Shown here: positions 25,545 through 34,365 of the stretch, piece after piece
How positions within the stretch are numbered: position 1 is the first letter of the stretch
How the letters are laid out: each line of letters starts with the position of its first letter
Assembly: GCF_019904135.1 (NCBI RefSeq)
Contig: NZ_JAIOGQ010000021.1
Span: forward strand, 22,349-86,348
Reading direction: 5' to 3'
DNA length: 64,000 nucleotides
Source of the DNA: Paenibacillus caui
Lineage (GTDB): Bacteria > Bacillota > Bacilli > Paenibacillales > Paenibacillaceae
The notes under the pieces: generated by a model
What the model was told of the DNA's origin: nothing
Database searches by the model: none
The model's input: the letters and a program-made list of their open reading frames with translations, nothing else
Position numbers and translations under genes: made by a program

Positions 25545-26879
25545 TTATCCGTAAATTAACTTGCCTGTTAAAGTAGCCTTTGCGGATGATGTAGTGGCTG
25601 AGGGTCCTCGATTTATATGCAGTTGGAGATTAATTGGGCCACTTGTATCAAACCCTGCCGGGAAACTTAATGGGTACTCTATCGTTTTAATAGTCATAGG
25701 ATTCGTTCTATAAATACCGTCATGCTCGACCCACACGGCATATTTATTTACTAAGTCAAACATAAAGGATACGAAGTGAATTGGGTTGTGATTCAACAGC
25801 AAATCAAAACTTAAGCCGTTACGATCCGATATGCACACACTGCACTGTGTAATTGTGCTGGTAGAAGCCGACCCGTAGTTGCCTTCCGTATATGCTGCCC
25901 ACTCATCCGATCCGGGTCTATAAAACTCTATGAATTTTGTACCTGCTGGAAACGATAAAATAGGAACCCAACTATCGCCATAAGGTATGTCTGCTGCCGT
26001 TTTATTAATGCTAGTTGACATTTGTACAATACCCGATTTAGACAACGTACCGATCTTACTCGCCAACGTTGCCCATGTGTCATTAGTGGATGCACTTCCC
26101 CCCATGGCGTTAATGGCACCCACGATACCATTTTTAGCATCAACGCCAGATTGAAAAAGGTCTTGGCTCCACGCTGTCCAAGTGCCATTTTGTTTAATTC
26201 TTTGATAGAAACTATTTCTGTTAAAGCAATAAGCATTCTGCACTTCCCATACTGGATTATGTCTAATAATCTCAATCCAATACCATTCGGAAGATGGAGC
26301 GTTTGCCATGTTGTCACCCATATACCAACCGGTAGCACGTTCAGCATTCAGATCCTGGCCTGCTATATTAATAGCATATTGGCCGGCTGTAACTGGTGTT
26401 TTCTGCCATGGCTTAGCATCCACATAAGATTTAGCGTTAGACTCTGCTGTATTGGCCTTTGTCGTCGCGTCTGTCGCTGCCGCCGTGATTGCTGCTGTTT
26501 TAGCAGCATCTGCTTTGGCTTGCGCTCCGCTGGGAGTCTCGGCTGCTGATGCTTTGTCATAAGCCGCCTTGACCGCCTTCTCAGTCGCCGCCAAACTTTC
26601 CGACGTCCCGTTTGTTACGCTGGACAGCTGAACAACGCCCTTTGTCGTCAAGGAAGCATCCGGAAGTTCCGGATTTATCTCCGCAAGCTGCTGCTGCACC
26701 CACTCCGTCTCCGCTGCCTTTTGCTGCAGTTCCTTCAGCGACTCTCCCGTTGAATTCATGAACCAGTTCAGCCACGCGGCGGGAGGCCGGTCCTCGACTT
26801 CCCAGCCCGTTTGTTTTTTGGTCTCCGGCGGTTCAATGCCTGTTGCCGCCCATTCTGGCGGTTGCTTTTCGAATGCCAT
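25545..26879 (-). CDS. Tail fibre / receptor-binding protein
   Basis: 444 residues from ATG 26879. GTG 26891 would add four residues but is only three bases from AGGAG. The N-terminal part (~1-60, with a Trp-rich WEVEDRPPAAWLNWFMNST) resembles baseplate-binding regions of phage fibres. Next is a repeat typical of fibres (LTTKGVVQLSS), an Ala/Thr-rich coiled coil (~75-150), a second such repeat (LSKSGIVQMSTS) and a beta-rich C-terminus (~300-444). The C-terminus should contact the target cell surface and decide the killing range. It lies just after the baseplate genes, as expected. Confidence 0.82.
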   Translation of the reverse strand: MAFEKQPPEWAATGIEPPETKKQTGWEVEDRPPAAWLNWFMNSTGESLKELQQKAAETEWVQQQLAEINPELPDASLTTKGVVQLSSVTNGTSESLAATEKAVKAAYDKASAAETPSGAQAKADAAKTAAITAAATDATTKANTAESNAKSYVDAKPWQKTPVTAGQYAINIAGQDLNAERATGWYMGDNMANAPSSEWYWIEIIRHNPVWEVQNAYCFNRNSFYQRIKQNGTWTAWSQDLFQSGVDAKNGIVGAINAMGGSASTNDTWATLASKIGTLSKSGIVQMSTSINKTAADIPYGDSWVPILSFPAGTKFIEFYRPGSDEWAAYTEGNYGSASTSTITQCSVCISDRNGLSFDLLLNHNPIHFVSFMFDLVNKYAVWVEHDGIYRTNPMTIKTIEYPLSFPAGFDTSGPINLQLHINRGPSATTSSAKATLTGKLIYG

Positions 26880-26893
26880 CGTATCACTCACTC

Positions 26894-27544
26894 CTAAATA
26901 GGTAATGTATAATCATTGCCTGGAACATAAACTTCGCCCAGCGTTCCGCCGGTCGTCATCTCCGGATCGGCAAGCCCGAAGCTTGCCTGTTCCAACGTGC
27001 TGTATCCCGAAGCCAGCCGGAACGTCCCGGATAGCTCGATCATGGCGACACGCACCCCAGCGGCTACCGTCTTCTGGATGATCTGTCCGAATTGCAGCGG
27101 CGACATGCCGACTTCATTCAGCCGCTTGATCGGAACGCGGATCAATGACAACGCGGCCGGTTCCGGTTGAGCCGGGTCGTTAAACTTCTCCTGAATCCGG
27201 ATGTCCGCAACATCGCAATTCAGCGCCAAAGCCAGCACCTGAATGATCGTGTTGATGTCCGTCTTGGACAGGTTCCGCGCAATTTTCGACCGGATCAGAA
27301 CCCGGTAGATTTCATCCGTCGCAGCGCCGCGAGGCTGGGCCACATTTTGCCCAATTAAATCAAGCGTCGTTCCCTGAGCCTCGTCAATGCCGCGCCAGCT
27401 TCGGACCGTTTCAAATGCTTCTCCCATTTCCTGCAGCTGGGCATGCAAAATACCAATGAGCCGCCCCAGATTGCTGTTCGGGTCCTTGTTGAACACATCG
27501 GCAAAGCGGCTGAGCATATCCTTCAGACTAAACATGCTAAACAT
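26894..27544 (-). CDS. Phage tail/baseplate protein (XkdU-like)
   Basis: 216 residues. The N-terminal half is helical (MFSLKDMLSRFADVF, HAQLQEMGEAFETVRSWRGIDEAQG), followed by IGQNVAQPRGAATDEIYRVLIRSKIARNLSKTD, a pattern shared by small baseplate proteins that follow the J protein (T4 gp53/P2 I-like position). The C-terminal half has beta strands and ends SYGST-like with VYVPGNDYTLPI. It probably joins the wedge to the fibre. Start overlaps the baseplate J gene by eight bases. Confidence 0.72.
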   Translation of the reverse strand: MFSMFSLKDMLSRFADVFNKDPNSNLGRLIGILHAQLQEMGEAFETVRSWRGIDEAQGTTLDLIGQNVAQPRGAATDEIYRVLIRSKIARNLSKTDINTIIQVLALALNCDVADIRIQEKFNDPAQPEPAALSLIRVPIKRLNEVGMSPLQFGQIIQKTVAAGVRVAMIELSGTFRLASGYSTLEQASFGLADPEMTTGGTLGEVYVPGNDYTLPI

Positions 27545-28712
27545 GGCTGCTCACCGCAATATCGGACGCTTTGGTCTGCGCCACCTGAAAAGGTTCGACC
27601 GCCAAATTGCCGGTATTCCAAACACCTTGCGTCCCTGCGCTCAACATCACATCTTCAACACCTTCAACCGAGTATACCGCGCTGATCAGGCGTGTATAGA
27701 TCACATCCGCGCCCATGGACAAGCCGTTATAATAGCTGCCTGCATCATCTTCCCCGCCGATATAACGGATGATAGCCTTTCGTATCTGCTCATCCCCGTC
27801 GGCAGGATAGCTTTCGTTTCGGGTCACTTCAATTTGTACCGCTACAGGAACCTCTTCCGCCCGGCTGAACCGGATCAAATGCGGATAACCCGCCGCATCT
27901 TCCACTTCCTGCTCGATGTCTCCCCAGGTTTCAATTCCCCCTGATTTGGTTAAAAATATCGTTTCCCCAATAGTCCGCTCATCCCCGCCAAGCACATACG
28001 CTTGAAAAGATTTCGGAGGACGCCCTGCGCTGTCCGTTTCCATCCCATTGTTCTCCATGATGGAGGCGGCCCGAACGCCGTCGAGCCTGAGCAATGCGCC
28101 GCGAAGCGCATCGACGGAGGCCGCTCCTCCCCCTGCAACGGACATTTCGTAGCGTGCCCGGAATTCGGGGTCCGTTTCTTTTTCCCGGCCGCCGGTAATG
28201 GGTTCCGGATTCGAAACGCCTGAAATGTCAGGATTGGGATTGACGACAACCGTTACCGCTCCTGCGGCAGCGTTCCCTTTCTGCCCGGGGTCGATCGCCT
28301 CAACCGCCACCTCTGCCGTACCGTCAGCTCCGATGGTAAAAGCTTCGGTCGTGTCAAAATAAACGCCCCCTGCTGTGCCTACCCGGAATCCGGCAGCCTC
28401 GGTATGTCCCGCTGTTCCTGTTATGACAACCTTTCCTTTCGCATACTGCTCCAAAATCCGGCTGATGCCTACAAAAGGACCCAGCCTGTCCAGATTGGCG
28501 CCTTCTGCGGTCGAGATATAGCCGCTGTTATAGACATCCTCGGCCGTGGTCCAGATCCGGGACAGAAACCAGGCGAATATCCGCAATATAATCCCAAGCG
28601 GCGACCGTTCCGAAGTGTTGACAGTTTCCCCGAACGATTCGCGCGCTTTGCTCTCCATTTCACTCAACAGATCGTTAAATCGCTTCCGTTTAAAGCCTGT
28701 TTTATCCAGCAT
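27537..28712 (-). CDS. Baseplate J/gp47-like wedge protein (XkdT-like)
   Basis: 391 residues, ATG 28712 behind GGAGGAGG. It has the typical baseplate J layout: a helical N-terminus (DLLSEMESKARESFG, SPLGIILRIFAWFLSRIW, STAEGANLDRLGPFVGISR), a beta-rich centre (KGKVVITGTAGH, FRVGTAGGVYFDT, DPGQKGNAAAGAVT, EPITGGREKETDPEFRARY) and a C-terminal helical part with IRKAIIRYIGG. It forms the baseplate wedge that triggers sheath contraction. Overlaps both neighbours. Confidence 0.9.
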   Translation of the reverse strand: MLDKTGFKRKRFNDLLSEMESKARESFGETVNTSERSPLGIILRIFAWFLSRIWTTAEDVYNSGYISTAEGANLDRLGPFVGISRILEQYAKGKVVITGTAGHTEAAGFRVGTAGGVYFDTTEAFTIGADGTAEVAVEAIDPGQKGNAAAGAVTVVVNPNPDISGVSNPEPITGGREKETDPEFRARYEMSVAGGGAASVDALRGALLRLDGVRAASIMENNGMETDSAGRPPKSFQAYVLGGDERTIGETIFLTKSGGIETWGDIEQEVEDAAGYPHLIRFSRAEEVPVAVQIEVTRNESYPADGDEQIRKAIIRYIGGEDDAGSYYNGLSMGADVIYTRLISAVYSVEGVEDVMLSAGTQGVWNTGNLAVEPFQVAQTKASDIAVSSHV

Positions 28713-29052
28713 CGATTTGCACCTCCTCCAGCGTGACCGCTGTTCCGTCTGCTGCCGTCGCTTCGAAGCGAACGAGCATCTTTCGAGCCTTGCGGTCTAT
28801 CGTAAAATCGACTGCATCAACGGATTGAATGCGCTCTTCCTGAAGCAGCCCGCGCGTCAGCTCGTCATGCAGCTGAGCTTCATTCAGCTCCTTGCCTACA
28901 AACAAAGAGTAATCAAGCCCGCTATCCGGATTCAAAAACCATTCTCCTTTGTTCGTGCCAAGCCCGATCCGGCAGCACTGGGCAAGCTCCTCCTGACCCT
29001 CTATCATTTCAAATTGAATATCACCGGCCGAATCCAGCTTCAAAGACTCCAT
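28702..29052 (-). CDS. DUF2634 baseplate protein (XkdS-like, gp25/W analogue)
   Basis: 116 residues. It contains the DUF2634/gp25-like sequence LAQCCRIGLGTNKGEWFLNPDSGLDY, followed by a helix (EAQLHDELTRGLLQEERIQSVD) and strands. This protein is the lysozyme-like connector that starts sheath polymerisation on the baseplate, equivalent to T4 gp25 without enzyme activity. It overlaps the spike gene by 13 bases. Confidence 0.82.
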   Translation of the reverse strand: MESLKLDSAGDIQFEMIEGQEELAQCCRIGLGTNKGEWFLNPDSGLDYSLFVGKELNEAQLHDELTRGLLQEERIQSVDAVDFTIDRKARKMLVRFEATAADGTAVTLEEVQIDAG

Positions 29053-29432
29053 GGAAACACCCCCACAATAACCGCGTCGTTTACGCTATGCTGCCGATCC
29101 GTATCTGCCGTTGCGACCTTGCCGGTCCGGGCATTCTTGAGTTCCCGATCGGCGCAGACGACAAATACGATATCTCCGTTCTTCAGAACCGGCCTGTAAA
29201 CCGCCTCGATTGAGGAACCATCCTGCAGCAACCGATGCCCCAGCACAGGCACACTGTGAATGATGGCCGGATCATGTTTCGTTGTCCGGATTAATGGCTG
29301 GACATCCGCCGAGCAGCCTGCGGAATCAAAACGGATCACCCGGCACGGAATACCGACGCGGGCCTGGGACAAAGAATGATGAATCATAGCGGTCAACACC
29401 TGATACAGCACCCCTGATGGATCGCTTTTCAA
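29040..29432 (-). CDS. Gp138-like membrane-puncturing spike protein / baseplate DUF2577-type
   Basis: 130 residues, TTG start seven bases after GAGG. The N-terminus is helical (SGVLYQVLTAMIHHSLSQA) and leads into a beta barrel (VGIPCRVIRFDSAGCSADVQPLIRTTKHD, VPVLGHRL, LKNGDIVFVVCADREL), which resembles the OB-like N-terminal domain of Gp138 spikes. The short C-terminus leaves little room for a full triple beta helix. PBSX XkdR is the positional analogue. It would sit at the tip below the hub and pierce the target envelope. Confidence 0.68.
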   Translation of the reverse strand: MKSDPSGVLYQVLTAMIHHSLSQARVGIPCRVIRFDSAGCSADVQPLIRTTKHDPAIIHSVPVLGHRLLQDGSSIEAVYRPVLKNGDIVFVVCADRELKNARTGKVATADTDRQHSVNDAVIVGVFPWSL

Positions 29433-30217
29433 ACGATCGCCTCGCTTTCTGTTGTAAAATCACCGCTCCGGCTGATCCGATGCGTTCCGCTCCGCACATA
29501 CAGCCTCCCTTGGTACACGGAGCTGTCGAGATCAATAGCCGAAGCCGTCGTCACCCGATACTGCAGCTGCTGCTTCAAGTTGTAGCCTTTGACGCCTTCC
29601 TCCACAAACGACTCCGGCGTACCGATCAACCCTGTATTCACGTTAAGCCTGAACACATTAGCGGGTCCCTTCCTTAGATTACGAATATAGAGCTTTGCTT
29701 TATTGATATAAGCTCTTGTTTGACAATCCCCCGCTACCTTGCCGATGATTTCCATAATCTTTCCTGAAGCGGAGTAGCCGTTCTCATACCGGATGTCCTT
29801 ATACAGCTCTATCAGAGCAACAGGAAGATTAGCCTTGGCTGCCAGCTGCCTGAGGATGCTGCTCGCATAGGTTCCCTTTGCAAAAGCGATATCAATCGCC
29901 TTCTTCTTGCTGAAATCCTCGCTGTCCAGCACATAGATGGTCGTGATTTTATCAACACCGTCCCACGCGGTTCTAACGTTTGAAATTTGTCCCTGAAGCA
30001 CAAGACCGATATCGCCCTCGTATCCCGCATTCAGGATAAGAGGTTGCCCAGCCTTGAGCCTGTTCACCGTCTGATCCGATAAATTCCAGATTTTAATCTC
30101 GGACTCGTTAGGCAGCGCATCCGCATCAAACGGGACTGAAGCCTCAATATTAAAATCCTTCATGGAAAATTTCATATGGCCTGTCACGACTTCTGCCACA
30201 CGTCCAAAATTATTCAT
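29429..30217 (-). CDS. Baseplate hub protein (gp27/XkdQ-like)
   Basis: 262 residues. It is beta-rich at the N-terminus (GHMKFSMKDFNIEASVPFD, SEIKIWNLSDQTVNRLKAGQPLILNAGYEG, LVLQGQISNVRTAWDGVDKIT), as in hub proteins that attach tube to baseplate. A helical segment (SSILRQLAAKANLP) precedes a second domain with LRKGPANVFRLNVNTGLIGTPESFVEEGVKGYNLKQQL, a phrase common to small phage hub proteins. It trimerises under the tail tube. Overlaps the plug gene by four bases. Confidence 0.75.
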   Translation of the reverse strand: MNNFGRVAEVVTGHMKFSMKDFNIEASVPFDADALPNESEIKIWNLSDQTVNRLKAGQPLILNAGYEGDIGLVLQGQISNVRTAWDGVDKITTIYVLDSEDFSKKKAIDIAFAKGTYASSILRQLAAKANLPVALIELYKDIRYENGYSASGKIMEIIGKVAGDCQTRAYINKAKLYIRNLRKGPANVFRLNVNTGLIGTPESFVEEGVKGYNLKQQLQYRVTTASAIDLDSSVYQGRLYVRSGTHRISRSGDFTTESEAIV

Positions 30218-30534
30218 CCGCCAGCACCCTCATCCGCCACAAATAAAAAGACGCTCTCAGAGAGCGTCGACCAAATTACCTTGTTTTCTTTGCCCGCTTC
30301 ATCATACGGAATGATTGGCAGTTTGGGAAAACGGTTATCCATAACATCACGAAACAGCGGCTGCCCATAAATCAGCTTTTCGCCGGTCACAAGCACTTCC
30401 CCATCCCGCTCCAGATCAATCGCAAAAAAATCATAATCGCTATTGTAATGAACCTCTATCGTAAACATTTCGCCAAACAAGGAAATATCGAACCGGTAGG
30501 GAATCAGCTCTTTTTCAATATCGATGTAATTCAT
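30214..30534 (-). CDS. Baseplate plug family protein
   Basis: 106 residues, beta-strand rich: NYIDIEKELIPYRFDISL, FTIEVHYNSDYDFFAIDLER, LVTGEKLIYGQPLFRDV, FPKLPIIPYDEAG. The pattern and the place between hub and Dit-like genes match the phage baseplate plug family, which closes the tube before ejection. There is no catalytic motif. Name given from family resemblance that I recall, so moderate certainty. Confidence 0.65.
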   Translation of the reverse strand: MNYIDIEKELIPYRFDISLFGEMFTIEVHYNSDYDFFAIDLERDGEVLVTGEKLIYGQPLFRDVMDNRFPKLPIIPYDEAGKENKVIWSTLSESVFLFVADEGAGG

Positions 30535-30537
30535 TTG

Positions 30538-31068
30538 TCACCAGCTTTCCTGCCATAGGTTTCCTGCCCTCACTTTGTAATTTCGGACCCGGCTGACCGT
30601 CTTGGGAGGCTTCTCCATGTTTGATGCGGTTTTCACAGTCGCTTTACTGCCTTTTGTTTGCTTGACGCCAGAACTTGCGACACCCTCGGTCTGTGTTTTG
30701 ACGGCCGCAGGAAGCTTGCCTGTATAAGACGAATAGGCGATCTGCACTTCAGTAATCGTGACTGAATAGGTAAAGCCGTCTGCAACCGTGTAGTCCCGGC
30801 TTGTGGACAAGCCTGACATCAAGCCTCTGATCGCTGTTCTTCCTATAAAGCTGACTATTTTTCCCTTATCCTGAGCCTCTGCCAGGAAACGGTGCATTTC
30901 CGCAGCATTTTCCCCTGAAACCACACCGCTGATGGACAGGGAACGGGCTTTGCGCTGCACATGGTCCGTGATATCGATGCCTCGTTCTACGGGCTGCTGG
31001 GTAAGATCAACTTCATAACTAAGGTCTTCTTTCTCAACCAAAATATATCGTCCGTCTATGGTAGCCAT
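30538..31068 (-). CDS. Baseplate protein, Dit-like N-terminus
   Basis: 176 residues. The N-terminal ~105 residues (YILVEKEDLSYEVDLTQQPVERGIDITDHV, SLSISGVVSGENA, IVSFIGRTAIRGLMSGLSTSRDY, YSVTITEVQIAY) resemble the small distal-tail/baseplate proteins that follow tape-measure genes. A Thr/Lys-rich linker (~120-160) ends in NYKVRAGNLWQESW, which looks like the start of a LysM motif cut short. PBSX XkdP, at the same place, carries a complete LysM. Start overlaps the tape-measure stop. Confidence 0.65.
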   Translation of the reverse strand: MATIDGRYILVEKEDLSYEVDLTQQPVERGIDITDHVQRKARSLSISGVVSGENAAEMHRFLAEAQDKGKIVSFIGRTAIRGLMSGLSTSRDYTVADGFTYSVTITEVQIAYSSYTGKLPAAVKTQTEGVASSGVKQTKGSKATVKTASNMEKPPKTVSRVRNYKVRAGNLWQESW

Positions 31069-33410
31069 CAGTTAACCCCCTCCAATCCGCCGCGCCGCAT
31101 CGTTTCCTGGAATACTTGCTGCATCGCCTGTCGGAACTGGACCATCAGATCCGAGGTTTGCTTGCTGTCCAGCGAACTGCCTTGGACGTCCACCGTAAGA
31201 TGAATATCCATCCGGCTGCCGCCGTTTCCGGCATTCACTCTTGCAGGCGCCTGGACAGGCGAGCTGTACGCTTTGTTTTCATCGGCGGTCAGCACACGTT
31301 CTCCTTTATGCAGCTCGGCAATAAACCCGTCATACGGCACATATGGAAGACCCGTTGCATAGCTGCCAGCAACCTGGACAATCCCTCCGCTGCCGCTGCC
31401 ACCACCGCCTCCCACAGCTTTCGTTTTGGGATCTAAGCCGCTGACGACATGATCGATGGTCGGGATCGTAATCCCCAGCTTGTGGCCGAATATTTCAAAG
31501 TTTAGTACGCGATTCAGCATACCGATCAAATCGTTGACCTGGTCGATCACCCAGTTGATTCCCATAAAAAATACGCCTTTTATGCCATCCCAGATTCCCG
31601 TAAAGAAGTCTCCTATTCCACTGAACACGCCCATAAATTGATCTCTAAATTGGGTCCAGGAATTCATTACAAAAGAGACGATGCCATTAAAAATTGTAAT
31701 CGTCTTAGTTCGAATAGCCGTCCAGTTTGTAGCAATAAAATTAGCGATCCAACTGATCGGGAACATGATTACGGAAAGAATCCGCTGCCCCCATGTGACG
31801 AAGAAGCCAACAATGCTGTTAGCAATAGCCGGAATTTTCACAGTGAAAAAAGAAGCAATGAGGTTAAAGAAAGCAGGAATTTGCACAACGAAAAAATTCA
31901 TCACCGCAGCGGCGCCGATTTTAATAGCGTTCCATACTCCGTTGACCATATTGCGAAACCATTCGCACTTCTTATAGGCCACAACAAGGCCAACGCCGAG
32001 CCCAATAAGCGCAGTTATAATTAAAAGAATAGGATTGGCTTCAAGTAGAGTCTGCACCGCGTTCAAGACCCCCGTTGCGAGCGTGATGAGCGTTACCATC
32101 GTTTTGTACGCCGCAAGCGCGGCAATAACTCCGGAAATAACCGGTACGAGTCCTTCCCACTGGGTAACATGCTGAAAAATGGACAGGGATACATTCGCAA
32201 AGGAATCCAGATAAGGCAAAATATCACTCAGTACGGAAGAAACATAGTCAACTGTCTTGCCGATACCATCCGCCAAAGCTGCGCCAAAATCCTTGAGAAG
32301 CGGCTCATGGCTGGTCAGCCACTGTCCAAACTTATTAAGGGCTGGCATAAGCTGTTCCCCTACGGGAAGTAAAATGTCTACGGCAATCTGCCTTTTGAAA
32401 ATTTCCATAGCCTGTCCGGGTTGATTCATCCTGGTCTGATTCAAGCCATCCATCGTCTTCCGGGTCATATCGAACTTACCCTGGACGGTTCCCATGGCTG
32501 ATACGACCTTTCCCTGTACATCGTCAAACTTGGAGCCGAATAAATCCATAGCGATCGAGTTCTGCTTCACCGGGTTCGTTATTTTCGCAATGGAGCTCGT
32601 TATTTGTCCGAAAGCGGCTTTGGCTGAAGGCCCCCCGGCTGCAATGGCACTCTTCATCTGCTTCGCATTGAGACCAAGCGAATTGAAGGCTTTCATACTG
32701 GCCTCGGAGCCGCTCGTCGCCCGTTTCTTGAATTCCTGGATCGTACTTCCTACATCGTCAAGACTGAATTCCCCATTCTGGGCTCCGGCTGCAAACATAT
32801 TGAACATCTGATTAGCGCTAAACCCCAAAGCTTTAAAATCTTTTGCATATTTATCAATGGAGCCTAGCATATCTCCCTTAATATCGAGGCGTGCCGTCTT
32901 GCCCTGGGCAATCAGACCAAAGGCCTGATCGCTGGTGACCCCAAAATTTTTCATCAGGGAGTTGGCCGATTTAACGGAGCTTGCCACATCATAGCCCATG
33001 GCCTCTTTAAGCAAAAACGCATTTTTAGTCGTTTGCTCAAGAGCTGTTCCCTGCTGTCCCGTTAGCTCAACAGTTTTGGAAATGGCGCTCCCCACTTCCT
33101 CCCAATCCTTGCCAAAATTTTGGGCATACAGGTTTTTTGCAATTTCTTTGGTAGCCTTCATCTGCTGATTGGTCGCCCCGGTTGCCATCTGAATCCGGGA
33201 CATCGATTTCTCAAATTCAGAAGCAGCCGTAACGGAGGCCTTACCGAATTTCATAATGGCGTCGATGCTTGCTTGATTGAAAGCGGTTATTTTGGCATTC
33301 GCCTCATCGGCCTTCTTTTTCTTTTGCTCGTCTTGCTTGTTTTGTTCCTCTTGTTTTTTTTCTTGCTGTTCCTGCTTTTTCTTGTTTGTGTTACGTCTAT
33401 TAACCGCCAA
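31068..33410 (-). CDS. Tail tape measure protein
   Basis: 780 residues from TTG 33410, eight bases after GGGGG. A very charged N-terminal coil (Lys/Gln/Glu, ~8-40) is followed by the tape-measure core with SEFEKSMSRIQMATGATNQQM, ALEQTTKNAFLL and the MDLFGSKFDDVQG-type motif (~290). Several hydrophobic helices follow (GVLNAVQTLLEANPILLIITALIGLGVGLVVAY and others, ~440-620), and a Gly-rich segment (VGGGGGSGSGG) precedes GYATGLPYVPYDGFIAELHKGERVL at the C-terminus. It sets tail length. At the usual ~0.15 nm per residue this predicts a tail near 115 nm. Confidence 0.93.
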   Translation of the reverse strand: MAVNRRNTNKKKQEQQEKKQEEQNKQDEQKKKKADEANAKITAFNQASIDAIMKFGKASVTAASEFEKSMSRIQMATGATNQQMKATKEIAKNLYAQNFGKDWEEVGSAISKTVELTGQQGTALEQTTKNAFLLKEAMGYDVASSVKSANSLMKNFGVTSDQAFGLIAQGKTARLDIKGDMLGSIDKYAKDFKALGFSANQMFNMFAAGAQNGEFSLDDVGSTIQEFKKRATSGSEASMKAFNSLGLNAKQMKSAIAAGGPSAKAAFGQITSSIAKITNPVKQNSIAMDLFGSKFDDVQGKVVSAMGTVQGKFDMTRKTMDGLNQTRMNQPGQAMEIFKRQIAVDILLPVGEQLMPALNKFGQWLTSHEPLLKDFGAALADGIGKTVDYVSSVLSDILPYLDSFANVSLSIFQHVTQWEGLVPVISGVIAALAAYKTMVTLITLATGVLNAVQTLLEANPILLIITALIGLGVGLVVAYKKCEWFRNMVNGVWNAIKIGAAAVMNFFVVQIPAFFNLIASFFTVKIPAIANSIVGFFVTWGQRILSVIMFPISWIANFIATNWTAIRTKTITIFNGIVSFVMNSWTQFRDQFMGVFSGIGDFFTGIWDGIKGVFFMGINWVIDQVNDLIGMLNRVLNFEIFGHKLGITIPTIDHVVSGLDPKTKAVGGGGGSGSGGIVQVAGSYATGLPYVPYDGFIAELHKGERVLTADENKAYSSPVQAPARVNAGNGGSRMDIHLTVDVQGSSLDSKQTSDLMVQFRQAMQQVFQETMRRGGLEGVN

Positions 33411-33461
33411 GCCGCACACCCCCTTTCCAATAGGAAAAAGAGCGTCCCGAAGGACGCCCGC

Positions 33462-33644
33462 TTATTTATGCCGTTTGGTTTGCTGCTTGAGATAAAGATC
33501 CAGGGCGGCATTGGCCTCGGCCACGTCGTCTTCATCCATTTGATGAAGATCGGAATAGCTGATGCCGATATCCGACAGCAGCAGCCGCCAGTAGCGCCAG
33601 CGCTGTTTAGCCCTCTGCTCCGCTTCAGCCCTGCTGATCGTCAA
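33462..33644 (-). CDS. Second tail assembly chaperone ORF (GT-like), 60 aa or fused by frameshift
   Basis: Helical and charged: ISRAEAEQRAKQRWRYWRLLLSDIGISYSDLHQMDEDDVAEANAALDLYLK. It overlaps the first chaperone gene by about 20 bases from TTG 33644 (AAGGTG six bases upstream); the open frame reaches to ATG 33686. In many phages the second chaperone is made only as a frameshift extension of the first. Here the frame is +1 (equivalent to -2) relative to the first ORF. It would coat the tape measure before tube assembly. Confidence 0.65.
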   Translation of the reverse strand: MTISRAEAEQRAKQRWRYWRLLLSDIGISYSDLHQMDEDDVAEANAALDLYLKQQTKRHK

Positions 33645-33918
33645 GCTCTTCACCTTCCTGCCCGGAGATGAACAGGTAAGCAGCATTCACGACCTCGCTG
33701 TATTCACGATAGTCATCGAACTCGTCGATTTTCAGTTTGGGCTCGACTACTACATATTTTAAAATTTCTTCGGACAGCCGTTCCTCCGACACGACACCAA
33801 ACTTGTTTTTGGCGGCATCGTTGATTTTGGATACGGCCCGGACTCCGGGATGCTGGAAAACATACTTGGCTCCGGACTTTGATGTATATTCTTTCTGTTT
33901 AAAATTTGCCACGGTCAT
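33625..33918 (-). CDS. Tail assembly chaperone (XkdN-like)
   Basis: 97 residues, ATG behind AGAAAGGA. TVANFKQKEYTSKSGAKYVFQHPGVRAVSKINDAA matches small phage assembly chaperones, and VEPKLKIDEFDDYREYSEVVNAAYLFISGQEGEEL is the typical acidic end just before the frameshift region. It lies between tube and tape-measure genes, the standard place. Confidence 0.8.
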   Translation of the reverse strand: MTVANFKQKEYTSKSGAKYVFQHPGVRAVSKINDAAKNKFGVVSEERLSEEILKYVVVEPKLKIDEFDDYREYSEVVNAAYLFISGQEGEELDDQQG

Positions 33919-33957
33919 CGATCCTTTCTGGAATTGAAATCAAGTCAGCCTGACGAG

Positions 33958-34350
33958 TTAATTGATCTCCGCATCCATCAGCTGCAGCTCGAACACTCTG
34001 TCTTCCACCTCATTGCTGTAGGTACGGGTTGCCGGCTTTTTGATATATGCCGAATTCGAAGTGATCGTTTCTTTCGGATCGCCGTTGTAGATCACGGACA
34101 CCTTCACAAGCTTGTCGTTTTTCGCTAGACTGTCCAGAAGAGCTACCTGCGGACTGATCGACAACAGCGTAATCGTTAAAGTACCAAGCTTGTTGTTGAC
34201 CCGCGAACGGACCGTATCCCCCTGGGCGCCTACTTTAGTCGTCCAGTTATCTTCGTCTTTTTCAAACTCGACCATATCCTCGGAAAATCCGGTAAGGTGT
34301 ACATCGTCAACAATAACAGTCAAGTGCTTTGCATCATAAGTAGTTGCCAT
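33958..34350 (-). CDS. Tail tube protein (DUF3277 family)
   Basis: 130 residues, ATG behind AAGGAGG. A beta-sandwich pattern LTVIVDDVHLTGFSEDMVEFEKDEDNWTTKVGAQGDTVRSRVNNKLGTLTITLLS matches DUF3277, the tube subunit of a group of myophages that use DUF3383 sheaths. The two families occur together here, which supports both calls. It stacks in hexameric rings inside the sheath. Confidence 0.88.
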   Translation of the reverse strand: MATTYDAKHLTVIVDDVHLTGFSEDMVEFEKDEDNWTTKVGAQGDTVRSRVNNKLGTLTITLLSISPQVALLDSLAKNDKLVKVSVIYNGDPKETITSNSAYIKKPATRTYSNEVEDRVFELQLMDAEIN

Positions 34351-34365
34351 CGTTTATATTCCTCC

